DNA of 64,000 nucleotides, taken from positions 34,279 through 98,278 of the forward strand of contig NZ_JYLD01000020.1 of assembly GCF_001043025.1 (NCBI RefSeq), written 5' to 3'. The DNA is from Pseudomonas helleri (GTDB lineage Bacteria > Pseudomonadota > Gammaproteobacteria > Pseudomonadales > Pseudomonadaceae). The notes below the pieces were generated by a model, which saw nothing but the letters and a program-made list of their open reading frames with translations, was not told the DNA's origin and did no database searches. The translations under genes were made by a program, and so were the position numbers. Positions 8,324 through 17,331 of the stretch are shown one piece after another (position 1 is the first letter of the stretch; each line of letters starts with the position of its first letter).

Positions 8324-9259
8324 ATGGATATTTTTCAGGCGATGCGAGTGTTCGTGCGCGTAGTCGAGACAGGCAGTTTTACCGCAGCGGCTCAGGCGCT
8401 GGGCTATTCAACCGCGCAAACTTCTCGTTTGCTGTCTGAACTTGAATCTTCACTACAAGCACGCTTGTTGCAGCGCAGCACCCGTCGCCTGGCCCTGACC
8501 GAAGTCGGCATGCGTTATCTGGAACGTTGCCGACTGATTCTCGGAGAAATTGAAGACGCCAATGCTGAAGCCGGAGGGGCGCACCTGATACCCCGTGGCC
8601 ATTTGCGCGTGCAATCCACCACGGGCATCGGGATTCAGTTGCTGGCCCCCTTGGTCGCCAGGTACGCCGAGCTTTACCCGCAAGTGAATGTCGACTTGAC
8701 TCTGTCGCAACGCCAGCCAGACCTGTTTGAAGAAGGCCACGACGTGGTCATTACCTTGTCAGCTCATCTGCCTGACTCCGAGCTGGTGGGCCAAGATTTG
8801 GGGCGTATTTACAGCGTGCTCAGTGCCGCCCCTTCCTACCTGGAAAAACACGGCATCCCGCAAACCCCGGAACAACTGAGCGAGCATCGTTGCTTGCACC
8901 TTGTCGACCCTTTGTTCACCGACAGCTGGACGTTCCGTGATGAACAGGGTGAGCGTTCGATTCGTCCGGGTGAAGTGTTTCGGGTCAACGTGGCCGAGGC
9001 CATGGCCAAAGCTGCCGAAGCGGGGCTGGGTGTTTGCCTGATGCCGGACTACGTGAGCATGGCGTCCTACCTCAGCGGCTCATTGGTCCGCCTGCTGCCG
9101 CAATACCGCCTGCATGAGAAAAGCATCTATGCGCTCTACCCTTCGCGCCGCTTTCTGGATGCAAAGGTTAAAACGTGGGTCGAGTTCTTGAAAAACGAAA
9201 TCCCGAAGGTGCTGCAAGAACACCAGGCCATCGTCGATGACCCGGCGCACTGGGCTTGA
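8324..9259 (+). CDS. LysR-family transcriptional regulator
   Basis: This is a 311-residue LysR-type regulator with an N-terminal winged helix-turn-helix (residues 1-60, MDIFQAMRVFVRVVETGSF...STAQTSRLLSELE) and a periplasmic-binding-protein-like effector domain. The subtype beginning MDIFQAM commonly controls oxidoreductases or efflux genes elsewhere. I used the ATG at 8324, where the conserved family start lies, rather than the longer open frame. It faces a TonB receptor transcribed the opposite way, so its target is not obvious from context. Confidence 0.85.
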   Translation: MDIFQAMRVFVRVVETGSFTAAAQALGYSTAQTSRLLSELESSLQARLLQRSTRRLALTEVGMRYLERCRLILGEIEDANAEAGGAHLIPRGHLRVQSTTGIGIQLLAPLVARYAELYPQVNVDLTLSQRQPDLFEEGHDVVITLSAHLPDSELVGQDLGRIYSVLSAAPSYLEKHGIPQTPEQLSEHRCLHLVDPLFTDSWTFRDEQGERSIRPGEVFRVNVAEAMAKAAEAGLGVCLMPDYVSMASYLSGSLVRLLPQYRLHEKSIYALYPSRRFLDAKVKTWVEFLKNEIPKVLQEHQAIVDDPAHWA

Positions 9260-9322
9260 GCCCATCCTTCAGACAGGCGTGAGCCTTGCCCTGAGGAGGA
9301 GCAAAAGTCAGCCAGTTGCGAG

Positions 9323-11425
9323 TTAGAAGTTATAACTCAGCGATGCCGTCACGTTGCGCGATGCGCCGTAGAAGCCGGAACCACCGCTGTACAGGCTCAT
9401 CAGGTATTTGCGGTTGGCCACGTTATTCAGATTGAGCGCGGTACTCCAGTGTTTGTCGATGTCGTAACTGGCCATCAGGTCGACCAAAGCATAAGCGTTC
9501 TGGCGAATACGGCTGTCGCCGTCGACCTGGATCGCACTTTGCCACGCGACCCGGGTGCCAACCTTGGCCTGCGGTAAACCGGGCAGTTGGTAAGTCAGGC
9601 TGCCACGCACGGTGTGCGCCGGGACGTATTGGCGCGCTTTGTCGCCGTCGGGATCTTCGATATGCACATAGGTGTAACCCCCCAGCACCTGTAACCCGGT
9701 CGCCAATTGGCCGCTGGCTTCGAGCTCTACGCCGCGGCTTTTATAGTCTTCGCTCTGGTAAACCGATTGTGCGCCGATCATCTCGCCCGTCGCTTCAGCA
9801 ACGTTACGTTGGTCGGTCTTGAACACGGCAGCCGAGACATCGAGCTTCTGCTCCAGCACGCTGCCCTTGACCCCGACTTCATAGCTTTTACCTTCAAGCG
9901 GCTCAAGTACCTTGCCCGCGGAGTCCACCACGTATTGCGGATTGAAGATTTTGGTGTAACTGGCGTAGACCGAGTATTGCGCGTTGAGGTCGTAGACCAA
10001 CCCGGTGTACGGCGTCACTTTGCCGTGAATGCGCACGTCACGCGGCGAGCCATAATCGGTGCCTTCACTGTCGACGCTGAGCATGCGCGCACCGGCGATC
10101 CAGTGCAGTTGGTCGGTGAGGTTGAAACGAGCACCGGCGTACACGCTTTTTTGTCGATCGGTGAAGCTGGCCATTTTTGTATCGTTGTCGGTGTATGACA
10201 GCTCAGGACGCGGGACGTGGCCACCCAGGGTCTGGTCCAGATCGGCCGGCATCATCTCGTCAATGCTGTTGTAGTAGCCGCGCTCATGGTGGCGCGAGCG
10301 CCCGTAGTTCATGCCGACCGTCACTTCATGTTCGCGACCGCCCAGACTGAACGGACCGCTCAGTTGCGCCTCGCCAAGCAATTGTCTTTCGTTGACATTG
10401 GTGTGGCTCGGATCGGCCAGCCAGGGCTGCTGATCATCGTTGGCCATCAAGTAATACATGTTGGCCGACTGCCGCTGATCCACTGCAGTGACGTTTAACG
10501 TGCTCTTCCAGCCATTACCGAAGTCGTGGGTCAACTCGGCGAAGGTTCGCAACGTGTGCACGTCCCAATAGGTCCAGTCCTGGCCGACGCTGGAGCCACG
10601 GCGGCTGTAATGGATCAGATTGCCTTCAGCATCGACCAGAGGCAGGCCACCCCAACTGCTGCCGTTGGAATTGCTCTTGTTGTCAGAAACACCCAGCGTG
10701 AGCGTATCTGCGTCACTCAAGTCGAAAGCCAGCATACCGCTGAGGACGTTCTTCTCACGTGAATAACGATCAAGATAGGAATTGCCGGTTTCGTTGGCAT
10801 AGATAAAGCGACCGCGCACGTTACCTGCGTCGCTCAGCGGGCCAGACACGTCGACATCGACCCGACGGGTGTCCCATGAGCCGGCCGACACCTTCAATTG
10901 GGCCTGGGGTGTGGCCGTCGGGCGTTTGCGAATAAAGTTGACCGTGGCCGAAGGGTTGCCCGTGCCGCTCATCAACCCGTTGGCGCCATGCAGAATATCG
11001 ACCTGCTGGTACTCTGCCATGTCCAGATCGCCGTTGAGCAAGCCCGCGCTAAACGGCGCACCCATGCCATCGTACTCAAAGTTACTGATGTCGAAACCGC
11101 GTGAGGTGAAGTTGGTGCGGTCTGTTTCATATTGCTCGACAGTCACCGAGGGAGCGCTGCGCAATGCATCCTTGACGCTATTGAGGTTGAAATCATTCAA
11201 CTGCTCGCGTGACAACGTGGTCACGCCCTGTGGAGTTTCCTTGGCCGTCAGGCCCATTCGCGTGGTACTGCTGTTGACAGGTTGTTGGTAGTCGCTCGGC
11301 GATATGTCGCTTTCGGCACTGGCCTGAACTTCGGTTTGGGGCAGGGTTAACGCGTCGGCGTGGGCAGCAGGCACTGCAGCCCATGCGGCGGCCAGCAGGG
11401 CTGAGACAGGCAGAATTGATTTCAA
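9323..11425 (-). CDS. TonB-dependent siderophore receptor
   Basis: This 700-residue outer-membrane receptor has a signal peptide (residues 1-23), a plug domain (about 55-160, TPQGVTTLSREQLNDFNLNS) and a 22-strand barrel ending in the aromatic C-terminus LSYNF. It lacks the N-terminal signalling extension of FpvA/FecA types, so it is a transport-only receptor, probably for a ferric siderophore made by other microbes. The start codon is TTG; no in-frame ATG gives a signal peptide. A Fur-like box lies about 40 bases upstream. The substrate cannot be deduced. Confidence 0.9.
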   Translation of the reverse strand: MKSILPVSALLAAAWAAVPAAHADALTLPQTEVQASAESDISPSDYQQPVNSSTTRMGLTAKETPQGVTTLSREQLNDFNLNSVKDALRSAPSVTVEQYETDRTNFTSRGFDISNFEYDGMGAPFSAGLLNGDLDMAEYQQVDILHGANGLMSGTGNPSATVNFIRKRPTATPQAQLKVSAGSWDTRRVDVDVSGPLSDAGNVRGRFIYANETGNSYLDRYSREKNVLSGMLAFDLSDADTLTLGVSDNKSNSNGSSWGGLPLVDAEGNLIHYSRRGSSVGQDWTYWDVHTLRTFAELTHDFGNGWKSTLNVTAVDQRQSANMYYLMANDDQQPWLADPSHTNVNERQLLGEAQLSGPFSLGGREHEVTVGMNYGRSRHHERGYYNSIDEMMPADLDQTLGGHVPRPELSYTDNDTKMASFTDRQKSVYAGARFNLTDQLHWIAGARMLSVDSEGTDYGSPRDVRIHGKVTPYTGLVYDLNAQYSVYASYTKIFNPQYVVDSAGKVLEPLEGKSYEVGVKGSVLEQKLDVSAAVFKTDQRNVAEATGEMIGAQSVYQSEDYKSRGVELEASGQLATGLQVLGGYTYVHIEDPDGDKARQYVPAHTVRGSLTYQLPGLPQAKVGTRVAWQSAIQVDGDSRIRQNAYALVDLMASYDIDKHWSTALNLNNVANRKYLMSLYSGGSGFYGASRNVTASLSYNF

Positions 11426-11465
11426 AATAGCGGATCCATAAGTGCAAATGCGCCTGAATACTATT

Positions 11466-11480
11466 TGAGATCAATTATCA
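11466..11480 (-). promoter_or_regulatory. Fur-box-like site upstream of the TonB receptor
   Basis: The minus strand reads TGATAATTGATCTCA, which matches 11 of 14 defined positions of the 7-1-7 Fur motif TGATAATNATTATCA. The left half is perfect. It lies about 40 bases before the receptor start, the expected place for iron repression. Confidence 0.5.
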
Positions 11481-11523
11481 GGTAAAGCGTCAAGCGCTCA
11501 AAATGTAACATTTCATGAACTGA

Positions 11524-12156
11524 TTACCTTGCAGCAATGCGATAAGCACAACGCCTTGCCCCCAGCTGGATGTGCTCCACGCGCTCGACTTTCGCCTGTA
11601 GCACCTGCTCGAACACTTGCAATTCTGCCCGGCAAAACCCTTGGCATGCCGTGGCGGCCGCGCAGATCGGGCAGTGGTTTTCCACCAGTATCAGGGCGCC
11701 ATCCGGTTGCTCGCTGCATTGGGCCATGTAGCCTTCGCGGCTGCGTAACTGCGCCAAGCGCTCTACCCGCGCTTTAAGGCCCTCCACACCTTGCATTTCG
11801 CGCTCATACAGCGCCTGGGTCTGACGCTCACGGACGTCGATCAAACGCTCTATCGCGTCTTCACCAAAGGTTTCGCGCACGGTCTGCAACAGCTGCACCG
11901 TCAGTTCTGAATGCGTGTCCGGAAAACGCGCATGCCCCGCTGCGGTCAAGTGCCAGACCTGCGTCGGGCGCCCGACACCGCGCACCTCTGCCTTGGCCTC
12001 TGCCAAACCGCTGGCCGCCAGCTTGACCAATTGTTGTCGCGCCGCCTCCCCGGTGGTGCCCAAATACTCGCCCGCATCACTGGCCAGTTGTGGCCCGCGT
12101 GTTTTGAGCAGATGTAAAAGGCGATCCGCCGGCGATGACGACGCCGAATATTCCAA
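11524..12156 (-). CDS. SufR-like cysteine-containing transcriptional regulator
   Basis: This 210-residue protein has an N-terminal winged helix-turn-helix (PADRLLHLLKTRGPQLASDAGEYLGTTGEAARQQLVKL) and a C-terminal domain with HCPIC, QGFC and RRC. The first and fourth of these cysteines are spaced C-X12-C, as in SufR-type iron-sulfur repressors of the DeoR/ArsR-like class. That suggests it senses redox state or iron through a cluster; this is inference. The frame is open to 12282, but that would use up the promoter region of the divergent MFS gene. I propose the TTG at 12156. It probably represses that exporter and itself. Confidence 0.7.
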   Translation of the reverse strand: MEYSASSSPADRLLHLLKTRGPQLASDAGEYLGTTGEAARQQLVKLAASGLAEAKAEVRGVGRPTQVWHLTAAGHARFPDTHSELTVQLLQTVRETFGEDAIERLIDVRERQTQALYEREMQGVEGLKARVERLAQLRSREGYMAQCSEQPDGALILVENHCPICAAATACQGFCRAELQVFEQVLQAKVERVEHIQLGARRCAYRIAAR

Positions 12157-12209
12157 GTCATTTCTTGACAAAATAAAGAGCCCCACAGCAATATTCAAAG
12201 CAATTGCTT
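12154..12209. promoter_or_regulatory. Candidate operators between SufR-like regulator and MFS gene
   Basis: Two dyads lie close together: CAAG-N6-CTTG beginning at 12154 and the perfect 12-bp palindrome AAGCAATTGCTT at 12198-12209. A TTGACA hexamer at 12164 faces the MFS gene and overlaps the first dyad. The arrangement fits repression by the divergent regulator. Confidence 0.45.
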
Positions 12210-12284
12210 GGCAAATTAACCTAACCCCACGTTTCATGCAATTCGCCGAGCGTTCACAGGCAGTCGCCGCACAAGGAAACATCC

Positions 12285-13682
12285 ATGCAAGCCCAAGACA
12301 GCAGTTGGGGAGAATTACTCCCCGGCAAGAACGCCACCCGCTCCATTGCCCTCTCGGGTGGCATTGCGCTTTATGCCACCAACACTTATATCGCCACTAC
12401 GATTTTGCCGTCGGTGGTCGCTGAAATCGGCGGGTTGGAACTCTATGCCTGGAGCACCACGCTGTACGTGGTGGCCTCTATCCTAGGTTCTGCACTGACG
12501 TCCAAATTGCTCCAGCACACCGGCCCTCGCCTGGCGTATACCATCGCCACCTTGATATTTATGGTCGGCGTGCTGATCTGCGCATTGGCGCCGAGCATGC
12601 CGATCATGCTGGCGGGTCGCTTGATTCAAGGGCTGGGCGGTGGCGTGCTGCTGGCCTTGTGTTACTCGATGATTCAATTAGTGTTTGAAGAGCGTCTGTG
12701 GCCGCGTGCCATGGCGCTGGTGTCAGGTATGTGGGGTGTCGCGACGTTGGTCGGGCCTGCGGTGGGGGGTGTATTTGCCGAAATGGATGCCTGGCGCATG
12801 GCCTTTGGTGTCATGGTCCCGGTGAGCCTTGCCTATATCGCCTTGACTCACAGCGCCTTGCCGCCCCGCGACAGTGAAGCCGTTGCGTCTACGCGCCTGC
12901 CGGTTGTGCAACTGGTGCTGCTGGCCGCTGCCGTGCTGGCGGTGTGTGCAGGCAGTGTCTCATCGCTGCCAAGCTGGAACGTGCTGGGTATCGCCGTCTG
13001 CGCGGTACTGGTATTCATGCTGATCCGTTACGAATCCAGCGCCTCGGTACGCCTGCTGCCTAAAGACGCGTTCAGGTTCAACACTCCGCTTTGCGCGCTC
13101 TACGCGACCACTTGCCTGCTGGTGATCGGGATGAGCAGCGAAATTTTCATGCCATATTTTCTGCAGCACTTGCATGGTCAGTCGCCGTTGGCTGCCGGTT
13201 ACATGACGGCGTTAATGGCGGCGGGCTGGACCGTCTCGGAAATCCTCAGCTCCGGCTGGACAGGTCGAGGCCCACAGCGCGCCATCCTTGCGGGGCCGCT
13301 GTTTATCGTGATTGGCCTGGTAATGCTGGCAATCACCACGCCCATGGCGGGCCTGGGTGAATGGATGCAACTGGCGCCGATCTGTCTCGGGCTGTTCCTG
13401 GTGGGGTTTGGCATCGGCCTGGGCTGGCCGCACCTGCTGACGCGCATCTTGCAGGTGGCGTCGGAACAAGACAAAGACACCGCTGCTGCCTCGATCACCA
13501 CATTGCAATTGTTCGCCATGGCCATGGGCGCAGCATTGGCCGGGGTGATTTCCAACGTGGCGGGCATTAATGACGCGACGGGCAATGCCGGCATAGCCAA
13601 TGCGGCACTGTGGTTGTTCGGACTGTTTACCGTGGCACCAGTGTTGGCGCTGGTTATGGCTCGGCGAGCTGTGCGCAGTTAA
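12285..13682 (+). CDS. MFS drug/metabolite exporter (DHA2-like)
   Basis: This 465-residue inner-membrane transporter has about 14 hydrophobic segments. The motif-C-like GMWGVATLVGPAVGGVFAEM in the fifth helix is typical of drug:proton antiporters, and GRLIQGLGGG marks helix four. Substrate specificity cannot be read from sequence. An AAGGA lies before the ATG. It is divergent from the SufR-like regulator, a common layout for a regulator and the exporter it controls. Confidence 0.88.
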   Translation: MQAQDSSWGELLPGKNATRSIALSGGIALYATNTYIATTILPSVVAEIGGLELYAWSTTLYVVASILGSALTSKLLQHTGPRLAYTIATLIFMVGVLICALAPSMPIMLAGRLIQGLGGGVLLALCYSMIQLVFEERLWPRAMALVSGMWGVATLVGPAVGGVFAEMDAWRMAFGVMVPVSLAYIALTHSALPPRDSEAVASTRLPVVQLVLLAAAVLAVCAGSVSSLPSWNVLGIAVCAVLVFMLIRYESSASVRLLPKDAFRFNTPLCALYATTCLLVIGMSSEIFMPYFLQHLHGQSPLAAGYMTALMAAGWTVSEILSSGWTGRGPQRAILAGPLFIVIGLVMLAITTPMAGLGEWMQLAPICLGLFLVGFGIGLGWPHLLTRILQVASEQDKDTAAASITTLQLFAMAMGAALAGVISNVAGINDATGNAGIANAALWLFGLFTVAPVLALVMARRAVRS

Positions 13683-13740
13683 CAGATGCTCAAAAGATCG
13701 TTCAGATCGGCAGGAGGCCCCCCGCACGGGTAGCATTGTT

Positions 13741-13825
13741 GTGGGAGCGGGCTTGCTCGCGATGTGGCCGACAAGGTGTAACTGATACACCGAATTGCCT
13801 GCATCGCGAGCAAGCCCGCTCCCAC
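13741..13825. repeat. REP inverted pair (Pseudomonas type)
   Basis: A 24-base sequence, GTGGGAGCGGGCTTGCTCGC plus GATG, at 13741-13764 is repeated perfectly inverted at 13802-13825 with 37 bases between. This is a doublet of the common Pseudomonas REP family and lies downstream of the MFS gene. Confidence 0.9.
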
Positions 13826-13915
13826 TGGGGAGAAGTTCTCCCTACCCTCCACGCAACTCACTAAATACGCATACAATTGCCAGCACCTCCGCACTCAAGG
13901 CAAGCCGGTCAATTC

Positions 13916-15079
13916 ATGGCGCTCGACCCTCTCACTTTATTGACCCTGACCATCGCGCTGGCCGCTGCCGCCGCACTCTATCTGGCCATTGAATGGCGCA
14001 GCGTCCGAGAATCCTCGCTGCTGTTATGGAGTGCAGGTTTTGCCACCATCGCCATAGGCTCGTCCCTTGCGCTGTTACGCAGTATCGGACTGCTGCTCAT
14101 CGGTATCTGGTTCGCCAACGGCTTGCTGGTGGTGGCCCACTGGCTGTTTCTGCTGGGTGTTGCGCGCTTCACACAAGTGCGTTTGTCGCACAATTGGTAC
14201 CTCATTTTTGCGATCTGGCCCGTACTGTTGCTCATCCCTAATGAGCCGTCATGGTCCAGAGTCATGTTGCTGGTCAATTCGCTGTTGGTCGCTCTCTTGG
14301 CACTCAAGGCCAGCTGGTTGTTGCGCCCCCACGGCAAGTCGTTGAGCGTGGGCGCCGTGCAGTTGCGTTATGTACTGCTGATTCACGGGGTGTTTTATCT
14401 CATCAAAGCGCTGATCGCAGTGCTTCCAGGCGAGTTTATTGACCTGGCCGCGTTTCGCGGCGAGATCATTCAGATCTCGCTGGTAGAAGGCGCAATGGCG
14501 ATCATGCTGATCGCCTTGTCGATGACCGGAACCGAACGCTACCGGCGCGAAAAACAGATTGCCCGCCTCGCCGCCCGCGATCCATTGACCGCCCTGTACA
14601 ACCGCCGAGCCCTCGAAATGCGCGCGCCGCCCTTGCTGAACGGCGTCTCAGCCGAACGACCTGGAGCCTTGCTGCTGATCGACATCGACAACTTCAAGCT
14701 GATCAACGACCTGTTTGGCCATACGGCAGGCGACCGGCTGTTGATCTCCCTGAGCGAAATGATTCGTGCGGTACTGCCCAAAGACGCACTGGCAGCCCGG
14801 CTGGGCGGCGATGAATTCGTGATTCTGCTGAGCAACGCCTCAAGCGAGCGCATTGAAGCGCTGGCCAGCGCCCTGCGCGAGCCGTTTTACCTCGCCACTT
14901 CACAAACCTTCGCCACCCCGCAAGCGGTGACCTTGAGTATCGGCGCCGAACTCTTCGACCGCCCACCTGCCAGCCTCAGCCAGTTGATCGAACTGGGTGA
15001 CGCCGCGCTCTACGCCTCCAAACGCGGGGGGCGTAACAGTTTGCGTTTGGTGGACAGGACCACGGCTAATCAATTGTAA
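13916..15079 (+). CDS. Membrane-anchored diguanylate cyclase (GGDEF)
   Basis: This 387-residue protein has about six or seven hydrophobic segments in the first 210 residues and a C-terminal GGDEF domain. The catalytic loop is intact as GGDEF at residues 297-301, and the substrate-binding DIDNFKLINDLFGHTAGD lies upstream. It should make cyclic di-GMP from two GTP. No EAL domain is present. The N-terminal membrane part resembles no sensor domain I can name. I chose the ATG at 13916, which puts the first membrane segment at the N-terminus. It has no operon partners. Confidence 0.9.
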   Translation: MALDPLTLLTLTIALAAAAALYLAIEWRSVRESSLLLWSAGFATIAIGSSLALLRSIGLLLIGIWFANGLLVVAHWLFLLGVARFTQVRLSHNWYLIFAIWPVLLLIPNEPSWSRVMLLVNSLLVALLALKASWLLRPHGKSLSVGAVQLRYVLLIHGVFYLIKALIAVLPGEFIDLAAFRGEIIQISLVEGAMAIMLIALSMTGTERYRREKQIARLAARDPLTALYNRRALEMRAPPLLNGVSAERPGALLLIDIDNFKLINDLFGHTAGDRLLISLSEMIRAVLPKDALAARLGGDEFVILLSNASSERIEALASALREPFYLATSQTFATPQAVTLSIGAELFDRPPASLSQLIELGDAALYASKRGGRNSLRLVDRTTANQL

Positions 15080-15239
15080 AAAACAGCTTAACTACGGGTC
15101 TATGCACTTGAAACTCTACGTTTCAAGTTGACGCTGGCTTCAGATTGTCCGGGCATCAGATATCACTGACGGGCAAATCTGAGGCCAGATGTTTGGCAAT
15201 GACTTGCGAAAAGCCTTGAGCATTAAAACATTCACTCAA

Positions 15240-15381
15240 TGGCAATTATCCAACACTGTTCTTTCGTGGCTTTCTTTTAACATCATTGCGTATGCCTTGC
15301 CGGACAGCATCACCCAGAAATAGCACCTGGGTGATTGCTACCTGCACATGGCCCGCCGGCTCTTGTCTGGCGGGCTTTTTT
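15240..15381 (+). ncRNA. Possible small RNA with terminator
   Basis: The 330-base gap after the diguanylate cyclase holds no gene. Near its end are two strong plus-strand hairpins. ATCACCCAG pairs with CTGGGTGAT around a nine-base loop (15309-15335). GCCCGCC and GGCGGGC are followed by six T (15351-15381), a standard terminator. The terminator is about 270 bases past the GGDEF stop, which is far for a simple read-through terminator. An independent small RNA is therefore possible. I recognise no known family and no firm promoter, and the 5' end is a guess. Confidence 0.3.
15351..15381 (+). terminator. Rho-independent terminator
   Basis: GCCCGCC at 15351-15357 and GGCGGGC at 15369-15375 form a stem with an 11-base loop, followed by TTTTTT. 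It is oriented for plus-strand transcripts, either from the diguanylate cyclase gene or from a small RNA within the gap. Confidence 0.8.
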
Positions 15382-15411
15382 GTCAATGGCACCCGTGCCG
15401 CACTCAAGGCT

Positions 15412-15705
15412 TTACCAGTCAATACGGTCAATTTCTTCTGTGCTCATCGCGCGCCAATCAGTTTCCAGGATGCCGTAGTCATTTCGTGCAGACATGAGGG
15501 CCTGATCCAATGAGAACATGAGGTGATCGCCGTCTATCTGCCGGGCCAGGTAATCAATGAAACGAATCTCCATATAGACAGGCGAGTCTTCCCCTTCAAC
15601 AGTGAGACCAAACAACACAATAGCCGTCACATTGGGTCGCCCCTCACAGGGGTGGCGTACATTCGCAAAAAGGTATAAAGGCGTTTGTGTCATGTGAAAG
15701 CTCAT
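15412..15705 (-). CDS. Hypothetical acidic protein
   Basis: This is a 97-residue acidic soluble protein with no signal peptide. Its C-terminus is rich in Asp/Glu/Trp (YGILETDWRAMSTEEIDRIDW). I do not recognise a family. A second ATG four codons in (15693) is an alternative start. The gene is isolated, with the small gene at 15895 divergent from it after about 190 bases. Confidence 0.55.
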   Translation of the reverse strand: MSFHMTQTPLYLFANVRHPCEGRPNVTAIVLFGLTVEGEDSPVYMEIRFIDYLARQIDGDHLMFSLDQALMSARNDYGILETDWRAMSTEEIDRIDW

Positions 15706-15894
15706 AACGGGTTAATTGCGGACCATATTCATGCGCACAGTAGAGGTCGGCAAGTCTGCGCAATAGAACTCACATTTGACACGATGGTCGGATAATTCGC
15801 TTCCACAGCTTGAAAACGGGTTGATGCACTAAGGCAGGCGCTTGCAAAAACCAGCGGTAAAACCGTGTATACCCACTATCTGAGGTCGTTATTG

Positions 15895-16185
15895 ATGACA
15901 ATCACTAAGCGCTGGCGCAGCGTGGCCGAGCGGGCATCGGAGGACCTGTTCGCATGGTCGTCTTTTGTCGCGCAAACCGAATTTTTGTGGCAAGACACTG
16001 CGTTGGTCGAGGACGGCGATGCCTGGCAACGCGTCTGGTTTGAACTGGAAATTTTGAACGGGCTTGCACTGGCAGAATGGGATGATCAGGGACGGCCTGA
16101 TGATTGGTCAAACAGCTGGGCTGCCGGATATAGACAAGAGGCTGCTGCCCTGACAACTGAGTTGCTAAGCTTGCTCGCACCTTAA
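15895..16185 (+). CDS. Small hypothetical protein
   Basis: This is a 96-residue acidic, Trp-rich protein beginning MTITKRWRSVAERASEDLF and ending with a helical AALTTELLSLLAP. The family is unknown to me. The longer frame starts at 15865, but the ATG at 15895 is preceded by GAGGT at the right distance. There is no signal peptide or metal motif, and no operon neighbour. Confidence 0.5.
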   Translation: MTITKRWRSVAERASEDLFAWSSFVAQTEFLWQDTALVEDGDAWQRVWFELEILNGLALAEWDDQGRPDDWSNSWAAGYRQEAAALTTELLSLLAP

Positions 16186-16236
16186 ACGCAACTCAGGCCG
16201 TTACGACTAAAAACGACACACCAAACAAGCCTGCGG

Positions 16237-16767
16237 CTAATCTTGCTCATCCATAAACGGCTCAAGCCAGGCATCGATATAAGGCGCTTTATGCGAGAGG
16301 TATTCGCCAATCCCTCCGCGATTGTTGGCCTCCAACTGTAGCTTTATGTCCTGATATTGCTGGCGGATGGTGTCGTTTTCTCGCAACAGGTCGCGAAAGC
16401 GCAGCATGCGGTCTATCTGCACATGCCCCGCTGCGCAGACGTGGATTTTATGGGTGCGCACCCCGTCGACATCGCGACGGTAGAAGTGATGCCCCGCAGA
16501 AAGATCACTGCCCCGCACGTAGCCCAATGTGTGCAAGAACTCGCTGCGGACCTCTTCATTGAGGTGCTGTGACACGACGACCAACATGTCGATTTCCGGT
16601 TTGGCGTAAATCTCGGGTACAGCGGTACTTCCGACGTGATGAATGTCAATCAACTCGGCATCAAAGGCCTGGGCCACGCGCTGTTTTTCAGTTGAAAACT
16701 GCAACGGCCATTGAGGATCGTACGGCGAGATTTTACGGGTGAGAGCCACAGGCTTTCCTTGCGTCAC
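16237..16767 (-). CDS. GrpB/UPF0157 family nucleotidyltransferase-fold protein
   Basis: This 176-residue protein of the GrpB family has the nucleotidyltransferase-like core IDIHHVGSTAVPEIYAKPEIDMLVVV, with Gly-Ser followed by the acidic DM pair. The family has the fold but mostly no proven reaction; some members are fused to dephospho-CoA kinase. The length is normal. The start is GTG at 16767, because no upstream ATG exists in frame before a stop. Confidence 0.85.
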   Translation of the reverse strand: MTQGKPVALTRKISPYDPQWPLQFSTEKQRVAQAFDAELIDIHHVGSTAVPEIYAKPEIDMLVVVSQHLNEEVRSEFLHTLGYVRGSDLSAGHHFYRRDVDGVRTHKIHVCAAGHVQIDRMLRFRDLLRENDTIRQQYQDIKLQLEANNRGGIGEYLSHKAPYIDAWLEPFMDEQD

Positions 16768-16894
16768 AGTCAGAGGCCAGCCATCTTACGGCGCTGAAGT
16801 GGCTGAATTATGACGGCGTGCGGCGTAGTAACCATTGAGATGCGCGCCCGCCCGCGTTTAGAGTGGCGCTCTCCTCGTCTGGAAATGTGCGCCA

Positions 16895-17296
16895 ATGGAT
16901 AACCTCTTGCTCGGCAGTTGCTTGTGCGGCGCTGTCCACTATCAAACGTGTACGCCGCCCAAGGTGGTTTCACACTGTCATTGCAGCCAATGCCGCAAAG
17001 GACACGGGGCCGCCTTTGCCAGCTTTTTTAATGTGCTGCGTAACGATCTTGAATTGACCCGCGGTGCTGAAAGCCTCAAGTCATTTGAGTCTTCAGAGTC
17101 GGTCTTGCGTCAGTTCTGCGGCGAGTGCGGTTCATCCTTGTTTTGGTCAACTTCAAAAGGGCCCCACGCCGACTGGATCTCAATCGCCATGGGTACCCTC
17201 GACACGCCCGTCACCGGCGCTAAACAAAAGCATATCTGTGTGGCGTCAAAAGCCATGTGGCATGACATTAGCGATCATTGGCCGCAACATCCGTAA
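16895..17296 (+). CDS. GFA/CENP-V domain zinc protein
   Basis: This 133-residue protein has the GFA fold. Zinc ligands are visible in GSCLCGAVHY, HCHCSQCRKGHGAAFASF and FCGECGSSLFW. The family is named after an enzyme that condenses glutathione with formaldehyde, although many members have no demonstrated activity. The length and motif order are complete. The FAD oxidoreductase gene begins 35 bases after its stop, so the two may be co-transcribed. Confidence 0.88.
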   Translation: MDNLLLGSCLCGAVHYQTCTPPKVVSHCHCSQCRKGHGAAFASFFNVLRNDLELTRGAESLKSFESSESVLRQFCGECGSSLFWSTSKGPHADWISIAMGTLDTPVTGAKQKHICVASKAMWHDISDHWPQHP

Positions 17297-17331
17297 CGTC
17301 AATGGATCAAAGCCGAGACAAGGAAGACCTT

